A stretch of 64,000 bases of DNA from VRUE01 sp963753245. GTDB lineage: Bacteria > Actinomycetota > Thermoleophilia > Solirubrobacterales > 70-9. This document shows, piece by piece, positions 17,082 to 27,661 of this stretch. The notes under the pieces were generated by a model, which saw only the letters and a list, made by a program, of their open reading frames with translations, was not told where the DNA came from and did no database searches. The stretch spans positions 471,048-535,047 of the forward strand of contig CAVWBK010000007.1 in NCBI GenBank assembly GCA_963753245.1. The letters are read 5' to 3'. The position numbers were made by a program, and so were the translations under genes. Each line of letters opens with the position of its first letter. Positions within the stretch are counted from its first letter, which is position 1.

Positions 17082-19939
17082 GGTCTAAGAAGATGGCGAT
17101 GAGGCGAGGATTCGCAGGGTTGGCCGCGGTTGCGGCGTGCGCTGGCGCACTGGCACTTGCGGCCGGGGCCCAGGCGAGCACGCCGATCGAAACCTTCACC
17201 GCGATCCCTTCCACGACGCAGGCAGGGGGGCATCCGGATCTGGAGGTTCAGTTCAGTCTCAAAAATCGAGTGGTTCAGGAAAGTCACAGCGCCTGCAATT
17301 GTGAGGACGCGCGCAACATCACCGCGCATCTGCCCACCGGCTTCATCGGCGCGCCCCACGCGACGCCGCAGTGCACGCTGGCCGAATTCTCCGCGAACCA
17401 ATGCGCGATCGACTCGCAGGTGGGGATAGCCGAAGTGGTGGCGACCAACGCGCTGCCTGGAAATGCCGGCTTTCTCTCGATCATCTACAACCTCGTGCCG
17501 CCGCCCGGGGAGGCGGGCCTGCTGGGCTTCAAGCTTTTCTTCCTGAACACGCCCGTATACACCGTGCTCAGCGGCCGCACGGGTAGCGACTACGGATTGG
17601 ACGTGACGACAAGGTCCGTCTACCACGGCGAATCGCCGCTCCAGTCGCTCCGCCAGGTCCTATGGGGCGTGCCGGCCGCACCGAGCCACGACTTGCTTCG
17701 ATTCGACCCCGAATTGAATACCAATTCACCGGGTGCCACCTCGTACATCGCCGCCCTCTGTGACGCCAACGGAGCGCTCAGCAACGCCAATCCGAACTCG
17801 GTCGTCAAGCCCTGTTACTACAATTACATGACCCTTCCGCCGGTGCGCTCCAACAGCCCGGAAAATCCGTTTCAGGACAATCCGACAACGTGTGGAGCAC
17901 CTCTGACCGCGACCCTGGAAGTCCTGTCGTATGACGGGGAAACCACGGAAGCCAACTATCCATGGCCGGAAATGTCCGGATGCGACCAACTGAGCTTCAA
18001 CCCGAGCCTCTATGCGAGACCCACGACGACGGCGGCGGACTCGGCATCGGGCGCCGACGTCTTTCTTCAGGTGCCACAGCCGCAGAGTGCGGCGGTGCCG
18101 TCGCCGAGCGAGCTCCGGGGGGCCAAGGTCACCCTTCCCGTCGGCTTCTCGATTAACCCAAACGCCGCCGACGGCAAGGCGATCTGCAGCGACGCGGAAG
18201 GGCTGATCGGGCCCTTCGCCTCCGAAGCCGAAGCGCACTGTCCCGACTTCTCGAAGGTCGGAAGCCTCACAATCGAAGACCCGGCGCTCCCGGGGCCGCT
18301 CCCGGGCTATGTCTATCTCGGCGAACCGCAGCCGGGCAACCGCTATCGGATCTTCCTCGTGGCCAACGGCTTCGCCACTCACGTGAAGCTGTCCGGCATC
18401 GTGACGCCCGATCCGGCGACGGGTCAGCTGACCATAACTTTCGAAAACCTGCCGCAGAATCCGCTTGCCGCATTCAACATGCACTTCTTCGGTTCCCAGA
18501 GCGGACTTCTCGCCACCCCCACGCAGTGCGGCACCTATCCAGTCACCAGCGTGTTCACACCGTGGGACTCAAGTCTTCCGCCGCAGACCTCGACTCAGTA
18601 CTTCAACATCGAATCTGGCCCCAACGGGTCCCCGTGCCCCGGTTCGACCCGGCCGTTCAATCCCCACTTCACCGGCGGCGTCAAGATCGCCAATGCAGGG
18701 GTGCACTCCCCATTTGCGGTCGAAATCACGAGGGCCGACGGCGACCAGAATCTCTCGCAGATCACGATCGCGACTCCTCCGGGTTTCACGGCCACCCTCC
18801 GAGGAGTCGCCTATTGCCCAGACGCCGCGCTGGCGAAGGCGGAACAAGGCGGCTACTCGGGGTTGGCGGAGGAGGCCAGCCCCAGCTGTCCGTCGAGCAG
18901 CCAGGTCGGGGTCTCCACGGCCGGCTCGGGGGCTGGGACCCACCCCGTGTACCTGCCCGGCAAGGTCTATCTCGCTGGGCCCTACAAGGGTGCCCCACTC
19001 TCGCTCGCCGTGGTCACGCCGGTTGTATCGGGGCCCTACGATCTCGGAAACATCGTCGTCAGGGTCGCGCTTCACGTGGATTCCGAAACCGCGCAGATCA
19101 CCGCCGTCTCTGACTCCATCCCGCAGATCTTCGAGGGGATCCCTTTGCGACTGCGATCGGTCATCGTCGAACTTGACCGGCCCGGCTTTTCGCTCAATCC
19201 CACCGATTGCAATCAATTCGCGGTGAACGCGACGATCGCCGGCAGCGAAAGCGGGGCTGCAGGCCTTGCCTCCAGCTTCCAGGTCGCAAACTGCGCAGGC
19301 CTGCCCTTCCAGCCGAAGCTCTCCCTGAAGCTGACCGGCGCCCTCGGGCGACGCGGGCACCCCGGTGTCCATGCGGTCTTGCGCACTCAGCCCGGCGAAG
19401 CCGACCCCAGCATGCTCGCCGTCACCCTTCCCCCCAGCGAGCTCCTCGACAACTCTCACTTCGGCACGGTCTGCACCCGGCCGGCGTTTGCAGCGGAACA
19501 GTGCCCGCCAGGCGCGCGGCTGGGAAGCGCTGAAGTGACATCCCCTCTCCTGGAACGGCCCCTCATCGGGTCCGCCTACCTGCGCTCTTCGACTGGCGGT
19601 CTGCCGAACCTGGCGCTTTCCCTGAACGGTCAGATCCACATCGACGCGATTGCCCGGATCGACGCGGTCAACGGCGGCCTACGCACCACATTCCAGACGA
19701 TCCCGGACGTGCCGCTGGGGACTGTCGTCCTCGACCTGAAGGGGGGCTCGAAGGGTTTGATCCAGAACAGTGAACCCCTCTGTGGCTCCCAGCGAAACGC
19801 GTCGGTCGTGATGCATGGGCAAAACGGCAAGAGGCTCAGCAGGCAGCTGCCGCTGGAACTCGCCTGCACCGGCTCGTCCTCGTCCTCGAAGCACCACCGT
19901 CTTTCGATAGCACCCCGCGACCCGAGGAACTCCAGATGA
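17078..19939 (+). CDS. A3: secreted protein of about four repeated beta-rich modules
   Basis: 953 residues. ATG 17078 overlaps the A2 stop (ATGA). Signal peptide FAGLAAVAACAGALALAAGA, then the mature start STPIETFTAIPSTTQAGGHP. The body is about four diverged modules, each with a pattern like LP-x-GF, a Cys, then CP-x2-S-x-(I/V)G (for example ADGKAICSDAEG; PSCPSSSQVGVS; FAAEQCPPGARLGSAEV). Modules two and three include YVYLGEPQPGNRYRIFLVA and KVYLAGPYKGAPLSLAVVTP. Paired cysteines suggest disulfides outside the cell. Homologue of B3, paralogue of A5 and B5. It ends with a Ser run and a short basic tail. I know no function for this family. Confidence 0.8.
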   Translation: MRSKKMAMRRGFAGLAAVAACAGALALAAGAQASTPIETFTAIPSTTQAGGHPDLEVQFSLKNRVVQESHSACNCEDARNITAHLPTGFIGAPHATPQCTLAEFSANQCAIDSQVGIAEVVATNALPGNAGFLSIIYNLVPPPGEAGLLGFKLFFLNTPVYTVLSGRTGSDYGLDVTTRSVYHGESPLQSLRQVLWGVPAAPSHDLLRFDPELNTNSPGATSYIAALCDANGALSNANPNSVVKPCYYNYMTLPPVRSNSPENPFQDNPTTCGAPLTATLEVLSYDGETTEANYPWPEMSGCDQLSFNPSLYARPTTTAADSASGADVFLQVPQPQSAAVPSPSELRGAKVTLPVGFSINPNAADGKAICSDAEGLIGPFASEAEAHCPDFSKVGSLTIEDPALPGPLPGYVYLGEPQPGNRYRIFLVANGFATHVKLSGIVTPDPATGQLTITFENLPQNPLAAFNMHFFGSQSGLLATPTQCGTYPVTSVFTPWDSSLPPQTSTQYFNIESGPNGSPCPGSTRPFNPHFTGGVKIANAGVHSPFAVEITRADGDQNLSQITIATPPGFTATLRGVAYCPDAALAKAEQGGYSGLAEEASPSCPSSSQVGVSTAGSGAGTHPVYLPGKVYLAGPYKGAPLSLAVVTPVVSGPYDLGNIVVRVALHVDSETAQITAVSDSIPQIFEGIPLRLRSVIVELDRPGFSLNPTDCNQFAVNATIAGSESGAAGLASSFQVANCAGLPFQPKLSLKLTGALGRRGHPGVHAVLRTQPGEADPSMLAVTLPPSELLDNSHFGTVCTRPAFAAEQCPPGARLGSAEVTSPLLERPLIGSAYLRSSTGGLPNLALSLNGQIHIDAIARIDAVNGGLRTTFQTIPDVPLGTVVLDLKGGSKGLIQNSEPLCGSQRNASVVMHGQNGKRLSRQLPLELACTGSSSSSKHHRLSIAPRDPRNSR

Positions 19940-22900
19940 TTGCGCCGATCCAGAGGACGACCACCGACCGTAGCATCCGGCGACTGCGGTGCCGGCTTGC
20001 GCCCTGGGCGCTGGCGATCATCGCCGGGGCGCTGATCGCGGCGTCCCCCGCCTCCGCGGCGCGCAAATACGAAACTCAGATCAAGCCAATCAATGATCCC
20101 CAAGGCGTGGCCTTCACCTCGACCAACGAAGCATGGATCAGTGGCGGCGCCGGAATCTTCAAGTATGGCGCCTTTCCGTCGGTGAGCCTACTTGGAGAAG
20201 TCGACCTTCTGGCCAGCGGTGTCGGCGGCAGCATCTCATCCGATGTCGCCTTTGATGAATCGACCAACGAAATGTATTTCGCCGACGCGAATGGTCGCAG
20301 TGTGGACGTCTTCAACAACTCCGGTGTGCTATTGCGGGCCTGGAACACGATCAACGGCAGCTCCGGCTACGAAGGCATCCATGTGGCGGTCGACAACTCA
20401 CACGGCTACTCGAGGGGAAGGGTGTATCTGTCCCTCGCCTCGCCGGAGGACTACGTCGAAATCATCGACCCCCATCAACGGTCAGTCGACTTCCCGGCGC
20501 AGACAAAATACACCGAAGGCAGCAAACTGACCGGGACACCCAGCGGGCCGTTCTCTCAGGTCGAGGGGGTCGCGGTGGACAGCGAAGGAAACCTATTCGT
20601 GGTCGACGCTGCGGCGCACGTTGTCGACGAGTTCGACTCCACCGGAACCTACTTAAGGAACTTCCCGGACCCCAGTGCTCGCTACTTCGCATTCGATCGC
20701 GGTCAGGGGGGGATCGGAGTCGACCCCACCACCGGCGATCTGCTGGTCGAAAACTCGACCAGCGTCAAGGAGTACGACCCTTGGGGGAACTACCTGGAAG
20801 AACTGCCCGGCGAACCGGAAGGATCGATCAGCCCCAGCGGCGCAGCCAGAGTCAACTCGAGCGGCTATCTCTATCTCCCCGCCGAAGGCCATTCATACGA
20901 ATACGCGCACAATGTGGTCGACATCTACTCGCCCCGACCGGCCTCTCCCGCGATCAAATACGAGCCGGTCGCCGGCCCAACCACCACCTCGGGGACCGTT
21001 CGGGCGGAAATCGATCCAAACGGGGGTGGGGGGATCACCTCGTGCAGTTTCGAATACGGCCTCGACTCGTCCTATGGCTCGAGCAGCGTTCCCTGCTCCC
21101 CGAATAGCGAGCCGTTCACTTCCGCCGTGACGGTGAGCGCGGAACTCAGCGGCCTCGCCGCTGAGACGACCTATCACTATCGCGTCGTTCTCACGAACCC
21201 AAACGGCTCGACCTACGGAGCGGATCAGACCTACACGCCGCATCGCGTCATCGGCCTGACCACCGAGGCCGCCACCAATGTTGGCGAATCCACCGCGACG
21301 CTCAACGGCTCATTGGTGGGCGACGGCACCGACACCCACTATTACTTCGAATGGGGTGAAACGAGCAGCTACGGTCATACCAGCGCTCCACCTCCGGGAG
21401 CCGACCTCCAATCGCCGGGAGGGCCCAACTCAACGGCCCTGTCATTCGACCTGACAGAACTGAGCCCGTACACCACCTACCACTATCGACTGGTCGCATC
21501 GAATGGCGGAGGCACCAGCGACGGGCAGGATCTCCTCTTCACCACCACTCCGGGAATACCCACGGATATAAGCGTGGCGGCATCAGAAGTACATACCGAT
21601 CACGCCATGCTGCACGCGGCGATAAACCCAAACGGCGCGAGCACTTCATACGTGGTGCAGATCGTCGATAGCAATCAGTTCGAAGCGCACGGCTTCGAAA
21701 ACGCGACGACGATCCCCGGCCCCGAAGACGGGATCGGGATGAGCAAGGAGTACCAGCCAGTCAGTCAACTGGTGACCGGCCTTTCCCCGGGAATCACCTA
21801 CTACTACCGATTCCTTGGTGAAAACGAGGCCGGTACAGGTGGCACGGTGCGTAGCTTCAGGACCTTCGCGCCGCCTTCAGGAGAAGAAAACTGTCCCAAT
21901 ATCCATATGCGCCAACAGACGAGCGCCGCCGAACTCCCCGATTGCCGGGGATACGAGGAGGTCTCCGCTGCCGACACGGATGGCTATGACGTGGAGTCAT
22001 CCCTGGTCCCCGGTCAAAGCCCGTTCGGGAACTATCCGAATGCCGAAGATCCGCCGCGCGTGCTCTACGGCGTGCATGATGGCGGGATTCCGGGATCCGG
22101 GGACCCGACTAACCGCGGAGTCGATCCATATATCGCGACGCGCACGGAACAGGGGTGGAAGACCGAATACGTGGGCATTCCGGCAAACGGCACACCGTCC
22201 ACCAAGCCCTTCAGTTCGACCCTGCTGGAAGCTGACTCCACGCTTGAAACCCTCGCCTTCGGCGGAGCGGAAATCTGCTCACCGTGCTTCGCGGATGGCT
22301 CCACGGGAATCCCCGTGCACACCGCGGATGGCCACCTGGTCCAGGGCATGACCGGCTCCGAAAACCCCGCCACGCCGGCCAGTGCCGTCGGTTTCATCGG
22401 CAGGGCGTTGTCGGCCGACGGTACACATCTACTCTTCGGCTCGAGCACGAAGCTCGAGGCCGGCGGCGCTGAAGGGGCAATCTCGATCTACGACCGAAAG
22501 CTCGAAGCCGACGAAACGCACGTCGTCTCGAAGACGCCGGCGGGAGAAAATATCCCCTGTCTGACCAACTGCACATCGGACGGGATCGGCGAGCTGGACG
22601 TCTCGAAGGCTGGCTCCCGGGTCCTGGTTGGTCAGCTCATCTCGGAGGCCAACGGATACCGCTACTGGCACCTATATATGAACATCGGCGATTCGTCGAA
22701 AACGGTCGACGTAACGCCGGGCGCCACGCACGGCGTGCTCTACGACGGGATGACGGCCGACGGCTCCAAGGTCTTCTTCACGAGCGCCGACGCCCTCACC
22801 ACGAGCGCCGATCAGGACACCGACCACAGCTCGGATCTCTATGCCGCAGAAATCTCCGCAGGGGGCACCGCGACCGTCACCCGGATCTCGACCGGGGTCG

Positions 22901-24894
22901 GCGGTTCCGGGAATAGCGATGAATGCGACCCCGCGGCCAACACGGTGCACGGAGCGATACGCCCGCACTGGAACACGGTCGGCTCCGAAGAAAACTGCGG
23001 GATCGTCGCCGTCGGCGGCGGTGGCGGCGTGGCCCCGGAAGGCGGCACCGTTTACTTCCTCTCGCCCGAGAACCTCACGAGCCTTCCCAACTGCGGAAAC
23101 CCGTGCGACGGCACCGCTCCTGTCCCCAATGCCCCCAACCTGTACGTGGCAACCCCTGGGTCGCCGCCGCATTTCGTCTCGACGCTCGAGTCCAGCCTGA
23201 CTGGATCGTTGCGCATCCGCCATCCCTTCCGCCGCAACTTCGGGGCCTTCGCAGAAGCCGAATTCGTCGCGGTGGACAACTCCGGCGGGCCTTCGAATGG
23301 CGATGTGTACGTGGCGGATCCCACCACCAACTGGATCTTCAAGTACAACTCGGCCGGCGAACGCATAGCCAGCTGGGGCTCCAAGGGCAGAATGACGGGT
23401 GTTCCTCCCTATCAGGCGGAATTCGGCCCGATCACCGGCTTGTCCGTGGACCACAACGGAACGCTTTACGTGGTCGACCAAGGAAGCCTTTCGGGACCGG
23501 GCGAGGTATTCGAGCTCGACCAGAGCGGCACGCTGATCAACCATCTCGAAGTCCACAGTCAACATCTTGGGCGAAATCCGGGAATGGCCGTCGACTCCGC
23601 CGGCTACATCTACACAAACGAGGAAGGCTTCAGCCAGTTTCAGATTCTCAGGTATGACAGCGCTGGTAACTTTTTGGGCTTCGTGACGCCGTCGAGCGAG
23701 CTGACGACGATGACGGTCGACCCCGAAACCGGTGTCCTTTACACCGATCGCGCCGGTGGCGGGATCAATTTCTATGAATTCAACGGCGCCGGCGAAGTGA
23801 TCGAGGCAGGTGGAAAATCGTGTCACCTGTCGCCGGAATTTGAACACGGGTGCCACCCGAGTGGATTCTTCGCGACGCGCCTCAAGGGGATAGAAGGACT
23901 CGCCGTCGACCCCGTGACTCACGAATTGTATGTGGACCTGGGCGACGAAATCGTCCAGGTGACTCCAACCGGTGAATCGATCGGCGCCCCGATCGGCATC
24001 GGCGAGCTGCACCATTCCCTCGGCATCGCGGTCAGCGCATCGCACGAGGTCTACGCGACCAACGGGGTCGGGGTGCAGATCGCCTCCTATGGGCCCAGCG
24101 AGCTGAGCCCCGATCCCACGATCGACAACCCGCTCGTCATAGACAGCGTCAGCGACCCCGGGACACGCAACACGGCGGACTTCCAGCTCAGCCCGAGCGG
24201 CCGATTCGCCGCCTTCCCGTCGACGCTTCCCCTGACCGGCTACGACTCGGGAGGCCATCACGAGGTCTATCGCTATGACGGCGAGAACGAACTGCTGTCC
24301 TGTGCCTCGTGCAACCCGACTCAGGAGCAGGGCACCGCGGATGCGTCGCTGCCGGTCAACGGACTCGGTCTCAGCGATGACGGCCGGGTGTTCTTCAACG
24401 CCGGCGAAGGCCTGGTGGACCGGGATCTCAACGAAAAGGAAGACGCCTATGAGTGGGAGCCGGAGGGCTTTGAAGGGAGTGGGGGCGGACCGAAATGCGA
24501 CCAGGCCGGCGGCTGCGTGAACCTCATCTCCGGAGGGGTCGGATCCTTCGGATCGAGCCTGCTTGGAGTCAGCTCCCACGGCGTTGACGCGTACTTCTTC
24601 ACCCGCGACAAATTGGTTGAACAGGATGAAAACGGGAACACGATGAAGGTCTACGACGCCCGAGAAGACGGCGGCTTCGCGTATGCCCCGCCGCTGACTC
24701 AGTGCAAAGCATCGGACGAGTGTCACGGGCCTGGCAGCTCGGAGCCCGGCCCGCCGGCGATCAACACCTTCGCAAGCAAGCCGGGGGGTAACGCGACGAG
24801 CGTGCACTGCAAGCGAGGCCAGGTAAAGAATCAGGGCAGATGCGTGCGAAAGCGCAAACATAGGCACCAGGGTAGGGGGCAGCATCATGGTTAG
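19936..24894 (+). CDS. A4: giant secreted NHL / fn3-like / TolB-like protein with basic C-x10-C tail
   Basis: 1,652 residues, the largest protein here. ATG 19936 overlaps the A3 stop. Signal peptide LAPWALAIIAGALIAASPAS. NHL-like repeats at about 45-335, three fn3-like repeats at about 338-647, then the marker CPNIHMRQQTSAAELPDCRG at 653. The TolB-like part includes EICSPCFADGS and is interrupted by a second NHL block (about 1096-1396). The propeller resumes at DNPLVIDSVSDPGTRNTADF. Near the end are YDAREDGGF...C-x4-ECHG and a C-x10-C tail (CKRGQVKNQGRC at about 1625) followed by Lys/His/Arg. Homologue of B4 with the same interruption. Likely surface-located; function unknown. Confidence 0.85.
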   Translation: MIAPIQRTTTDRSIRRLRCRLAPWALAIIAGALIAASPASAARKYETQIKPINDPQGVAFTSTNEAWISGGAGIFKYGAFPSVSLLGEVDLLASGVGGSISSDVAFDESTNEMYFADANGRSVDVFNNSGVLLRAWNTINGSSGYEGIHVAVDNSHGYSRGRVYLSLASPEDYVEIIDPHQRSVDFPAQTKYTEGSKLTGTPSGPFSQVEGVAVDSEGNLFVVDAAAHVVDEFDSTGTYLRNFPDPSARYFAFDRGQGGIGVDPTTGDLLVENSTSVKEYDPWGNYLEELPGEPEGSISPSGAARVNSSGYLYLPAEGHSYEYAHNVVDIYSPRPASPAIKYEPVAGPTTTSGTVRAEIDPNGGGGITSCSFEYGLDSSYGSSSVPCSPNSEPFTSAVTVSAELSGLAAETTYHYRVVLTNPNGSTYGADQTYTPHRVIGLTTEAATNVGESTATLNGSLVGDGTDTHYYFEWGETSSYGHTSAPPPGADLQSPGGPNSTALSFDLTELSPYTTYHYRLVASNGGGTSDGQDLLFTTTPGIPTDISVAASEVHTDHAMLHAAINPNGASTSYVVQIVDSNQFEAHGFENATTIPGPEDGIGMSKEYQPVSQLVTGLSPGITYYYRFLGENEAGTGGTVRSFRTFAPPSGEENCPNIHMRQQTSAAELPDCRGYEEVSAADTDGYDVESSLVPGQSPFGNYPNAEDPPRVLYGVHDGGIPGSGDPTNRGVDPYIATRTEQGWKTEYVGIPANGTPSTKPFSSTLLEADSTLETLAFGGAEICSPCFADGSTGIPVHTADGHLVQGMTGSENPATPASAVGFIGRALSADGTHLLFGSSTKLEAGGAEGAISIYDRKLEADETHVVSKTPAGENIPCLTNCTSDGIGELDVSKAGSRVLVGQLISEANGYRYWHLYMNIGDSSKTVDVTPGATHGVLYDGMTADGSKVFFTSADALTTSADQDTDHSSDLYAAEISAGGTATVTRISTGVGGSGNSDECDPAANTVHGAIRPHWNTVGSEENCGIVAVGGGGGVAPEGGTVYFLSPENLTSLPNCGNPCDGTAPVPNAPNLYVATPGSPPHFVSTLESSLTGSLRIRHPFRRNFGAFAEAEFVAVDNSGGPSNGDVYVADPTTNWIFKYNSAGERIASWGSKGRMTGVPPYQAEFGPITGLSVDHNGTLYVVDQGSLSGPGEVFELDQSGTLINHLEVHSQHLGRNPGMAVDSAGYIYTNEEGFSQFQILRYDSAGNFLGFVTPSSELTTMTVDPETGVLYTDRAGGGINFYEFNGAGEVIEAGGKSCHLSPEFEHGCHPSGFFATRLKGIEGLAVDPVTHELYVDLGDEIVQVTPTGESIGAPIGIGELHHSLGIAVSASHEVYATNGVGVQIASYGPSELSPDPTIDNPLVIDSVSDPGTRNTADFQLSPSGRFAAFPSTLPLTGYDSGGHHEVYRYDGENELLSCASCNPTQEQGTADASLPVNGLGLSDDGRVFFNAGEGLVDRDLNEKEDAYEWEPEGFEGSGGGPKCDQAGGCVNLISGGVGSFGSSLLGVSSHGVDAYFFTRDKLVEQDENGNTMKVYDAREDGGFAYAPPLTQCKASDECHGPGSSEPGPPAINTFASKPGGNATSVHCKRGQVKNQGRCVRKRKHRHQGRGQHHG

Positions 24895-27622
24895 GCGCGA
24901 TTTGCTGAACCCGAGGGCGATTCTGGCGTGCGGTGCGGTGCTCCTCGCGATGTTGCTCTTTGCCTCACCGGCAATGGCGAGCGAGGCGATAGAAACGTTC
25001 GAAACGACGACGTCGACCACCGAAGCAGGTGGTCACCCCGACCTCTCGACCTCGTTCACACTTGCGAGTCCAGGGGACCCCGAAGCGGCTCGAAACGTGA
25101 TCTTCAATGCACCTACCGGCGTCTTTGGCAATCCAAACGCCACCGTTGAGTGCACGTCGTCCGACTACGCACTTGACCAGTGTCCCTCCAACTCCCAGGT
25201 CGGCGTGATTACGGTCTACGCCAACTACGAAGGCAACTCCGACTTCCTGCTCGGAACGGCGCCGATATTCGCTCTCGAACCGGTTGGCGAACAGACAGCG
25301 CGGCTGGCCTTCATCGTGCCGTCGCTGAACATTCCGATCAATATTCCTGTCGCGGTACGATCCTCCGGCGACTACGGCCTGCGGTTCACGGTGTCCAACA
25401 TCACCCAGCTCACCCCCCTCGCGGGTGCCAAGCTCACCTTTTGGGGCTTTCCGGCTGAGGCGATCCACAACTCGCAGAGGTTTCCCAAAGGAGCCGTGGG
25501 CGAACCGGCAGGCTGCCCCCATATCGCGGATACGAGCTGCATCGAAACTCCGACGCGGTCGAGTGTCGGGGTCCACCCATTCACCGACAATCCGACCACC
25601 TGCACGGGCGAACAGTTGGTCACGACCCTCGAAGTCCAGACCTACCAGGACCTCGAACACCTCTCACGCGAAACGGCGAGCTATCCGGCGACGACTGAAT
25701 GCAAACTGGAGCAGTTCAACCCCGTGCTCTACGCCAGCCCCACGACCACGGCGACCGACTCGCCGTCGGGCCTGAACATCGAGCTGAGTGCACCGCAGTT
25801 CCTGGGTCTCGCCAACTCACCCTCAGAGATCAAGGCGGTGAACGTCAAGCTGCCGGAAGACTTCACCGTCAACCCCGATGCGGCCGACGGTCAGCAGGCC
25901 TGCAGCGACGGCGAGGCGAACTTCGACTCGGAGGGTCCGGCCGAGTGTCCGGACAGCTCCAAGATCGGCACCTTCTCGATCGGCACCAAGGCGCTCAACG
26001 GCCGCCTGGAAGGCGCGCTCTACATCGGCGAACCGAAGCCCGGGGATCAGTATCGGCTGTTCATGATTGCTTCGGGTTTTGGTATCAACGCGAAGCTGAT
26101 CGGGTCCTTCAGGCCCGACCCGATCACCGGGCAGGTCACCGCGGAATTCGCGAACCTTCCGCAGGCTCCATTCGACGATTTCCAGATGCACCTGTTCTCC
26201 GGCGAACGGAGTCTGATGGCGACGCCGACAAAATGCAGGATCTACACTGTCAACGCGCACTTCTTCCCCTGGAATGGGTCGCTCGCCGACCAGGAATCGA
26301 CGCAAGTCTTCGGCCTGCAGAGCGGACCCCACGGCTCCGAATGTCCCGGCCAGGTGCGGCCGTTCAATCCCACTCTGGTTGCGGGCGCATCGAATCCGAC
26401 GGCGGGGGCGCACAGCTCCTTCACGCTGAAATTGAACCGCGAAGACGGCGACCAGTACCTGGGAAAGCTGAATTTCACGATGCCGCCGGGACTGAGCGCA
26501 AATCTGCATGGCATCACCTACTGCCCGGAGGCGTCGATCGCCGAAGCGGCCAACGCGCCCGGAAGGGTCGAGGAAGCGAACCCGAGCTGCCCCGCGTCGA
26601 GTGAAATCGGGACCTCCAACGTCGCAGCGGGTCCAGGCATCCACCCCTTCCACGCCGTTGGCAAGATTTACATGGCCGGGCCATTCCAGGGAGCGCCGCT
26701 GAGCCTCGTCGCGATCACCCCGGCATTGGCCGGACCCTATGACTACGGCACCGTCGTCGTCCGCGTCGCCCTTCACATCGACCCGCTCGACGCACATGTG
26801 ATCGCCGACTCCGAAACCGTGCCGGAGATCATCGGCGGGATCCCGATCCGCATGCGGGAAATCAAGGTGAGCATCGACAAGCCGAACTTCATGATCAACC
26901 CGACCAACTGCTCGCCCTTCTCGGTCGGTTCAGAAGGAATCGGCGACCAGGGGACAGGGGTGGCGTTCAGCTCGTTCTTCCAGGTGGTCAATTGCTCGAC
27001 CCTGCCCTTTAAGCCTGCAATGACGATCACTCAGCTTGGCGGCCACAAGTTGACGCCACGGGGCCAAAACCCGTCGATCCGCTTCGACCTCAACACCCGC
27101 GCTGGCGATGCCAACGTCCGCTCGATCACAGTGACATTGCCCAACACGCTGGAGATCGACCAGAACCACCTCGGCAACATCTGTGCCAAAGCCGAATTGG
27201 TGGCGACCCACTGCGCCGGGCGCCATCCGATCGGCACAGTCAGGGATGAAACGCCGCTCCTGGAAAAGCCGCTTGAAGGCCTCGCCTACGCGGTCTCCGG
27301 CTATACCGGCCTGCCGCATGTGGTCTTCATCCTTGGCGGCCAGGTGATGATAGTGCCGCAGAGCGAATCGGAAACGATCAAGGGCGGGGAGCTTCGCACC
27401 ACGGTGCCGGTCGTCCCCGACGTCCCCATCGGTCATTTCCAGCTGACCCTCTACGGCAAGGGCCGGGGCTACATCGCAAACACCCGCAGCCTTTGCGCCA
27501 GTCCGGTGCGAGCAAGCGTCGAATTCAGCGCCCAGAACGGCAAGGCGCTCGCCCAGACGGTACCGATCAAGGCCGCCTGCGGCGCAAAGAAGAGCAAACG
27601 TCACAGGCGCCATCGCCGCTAG
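24887..27622 (+). CDS. A5: secreted protein of about four repeated beta-rich modules
   Basis: 911 residues; ATG 24887 overlaps the A4 stop by 8 bases. Signal peptide ILACGAVLLAMLLFASPAMA, mature start SEAIETFETTTSTTEAGGHP. Same architecture as A3: cysteine-bearing modules (CTSSDYALDQCPSNSQVG; CSDGEANF...ECPDSSKIG; YCPEASIAEA...SCPASSEIG; CAKAELVATHCAGRHPIG). It is much closer to B5 than to A3: for example PYDYGTVVVRVALHIDPLDA is nearly identical in B5. It ends in AACGAKKSKRHRRHRR, a short basic/His tail. It pairs with A4 as A3 pairs with A2. Function unknown. Confidence 0.8.
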   Translation: MVRRDLLNPRAILACGAVLLAMLLFASPAMASEAIETFETTTSTTEAGGHPDLSTSFTLASPGDPEAARNVIFNAPTGVFGNPNATVECTSSDYALDQCPSNSQVGVITVYANYEGNSDFLLGTAPIFALEPVGEQTARLAFIVPSLNIPINIPVAVRSSGDYGLRFTVSNITQLTPLAGAKLTFWGFPAEAIHNSQRFPKGAVGEPAGCPHIADTSCIETPTRSSVGVHPFTDNPTTCTGEQLVTTLEVQTYQDLEHLSRETASYPATTECKLEQFNPVLYASPTTTATDSPSGLNIELSAPQFLGLANSPSEIKAVNVKLPEDFTVNPDAADGQQACSDGEANFDSEGPAECPDSSKIGTFSIGTKALNGRLEGALYIGEPKPGDQYRLFMIASGFGINAKLIGSFRPDPITGQVTAEFANLPQAPFDDFQMHLFSGERSLMATPTKCRIYTVNAHFFPWNGSLADQESTQVFGLQSGPHGSECPGQVRPFNPTLVAGASNPTAGAHSSFTLKLNREDGDQYLGKLNFTMPPGLSANLHGITYCPEASIAEAANAPGRVEEANPSCPASSEIGTSNVAAGPGIHPFHAVGKIYMAGPFQGAPLSLVAITPALAGPYDYGTVVVRVALHIDPLDAHVIADSETVPEIIGGIPIRMREIKVSIDKPNFMINPTNCSPFSVGSEGIGDQGTGVAFSSFFQVVNCSTLPFKPAMTITQLGGHKLTPRGQNPSIRFDLNTRAGDANVRSITVTLPNTLEIDQNHLGNICAKAELVATHCAGRHPIGTVRDETPLLEKPLEGLAYAVSGYTGLPHVVFILGGQVMIVPQSESETIKGGELRTTVPVVPDVPIGHFQLTLYGKGRGYIANTRSLCASPVRASVEFSAQNGKALAQTVPIKAACGAKKSKRHRRHRR

Positions 27623-27661
27623 GCGAGGGTGCGAGTCGTCTTAACGGAGGAGAGACAAGCG

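Noticed and set aside
22672..25020. 782-residue open frame on the minus strand opposite A4
   Set aside because: Lies antisense to a well-supported gene with signal peptide, domains and homologue B4. The protein has no recognisable motifs; long antisense frames are expected at this GC content.
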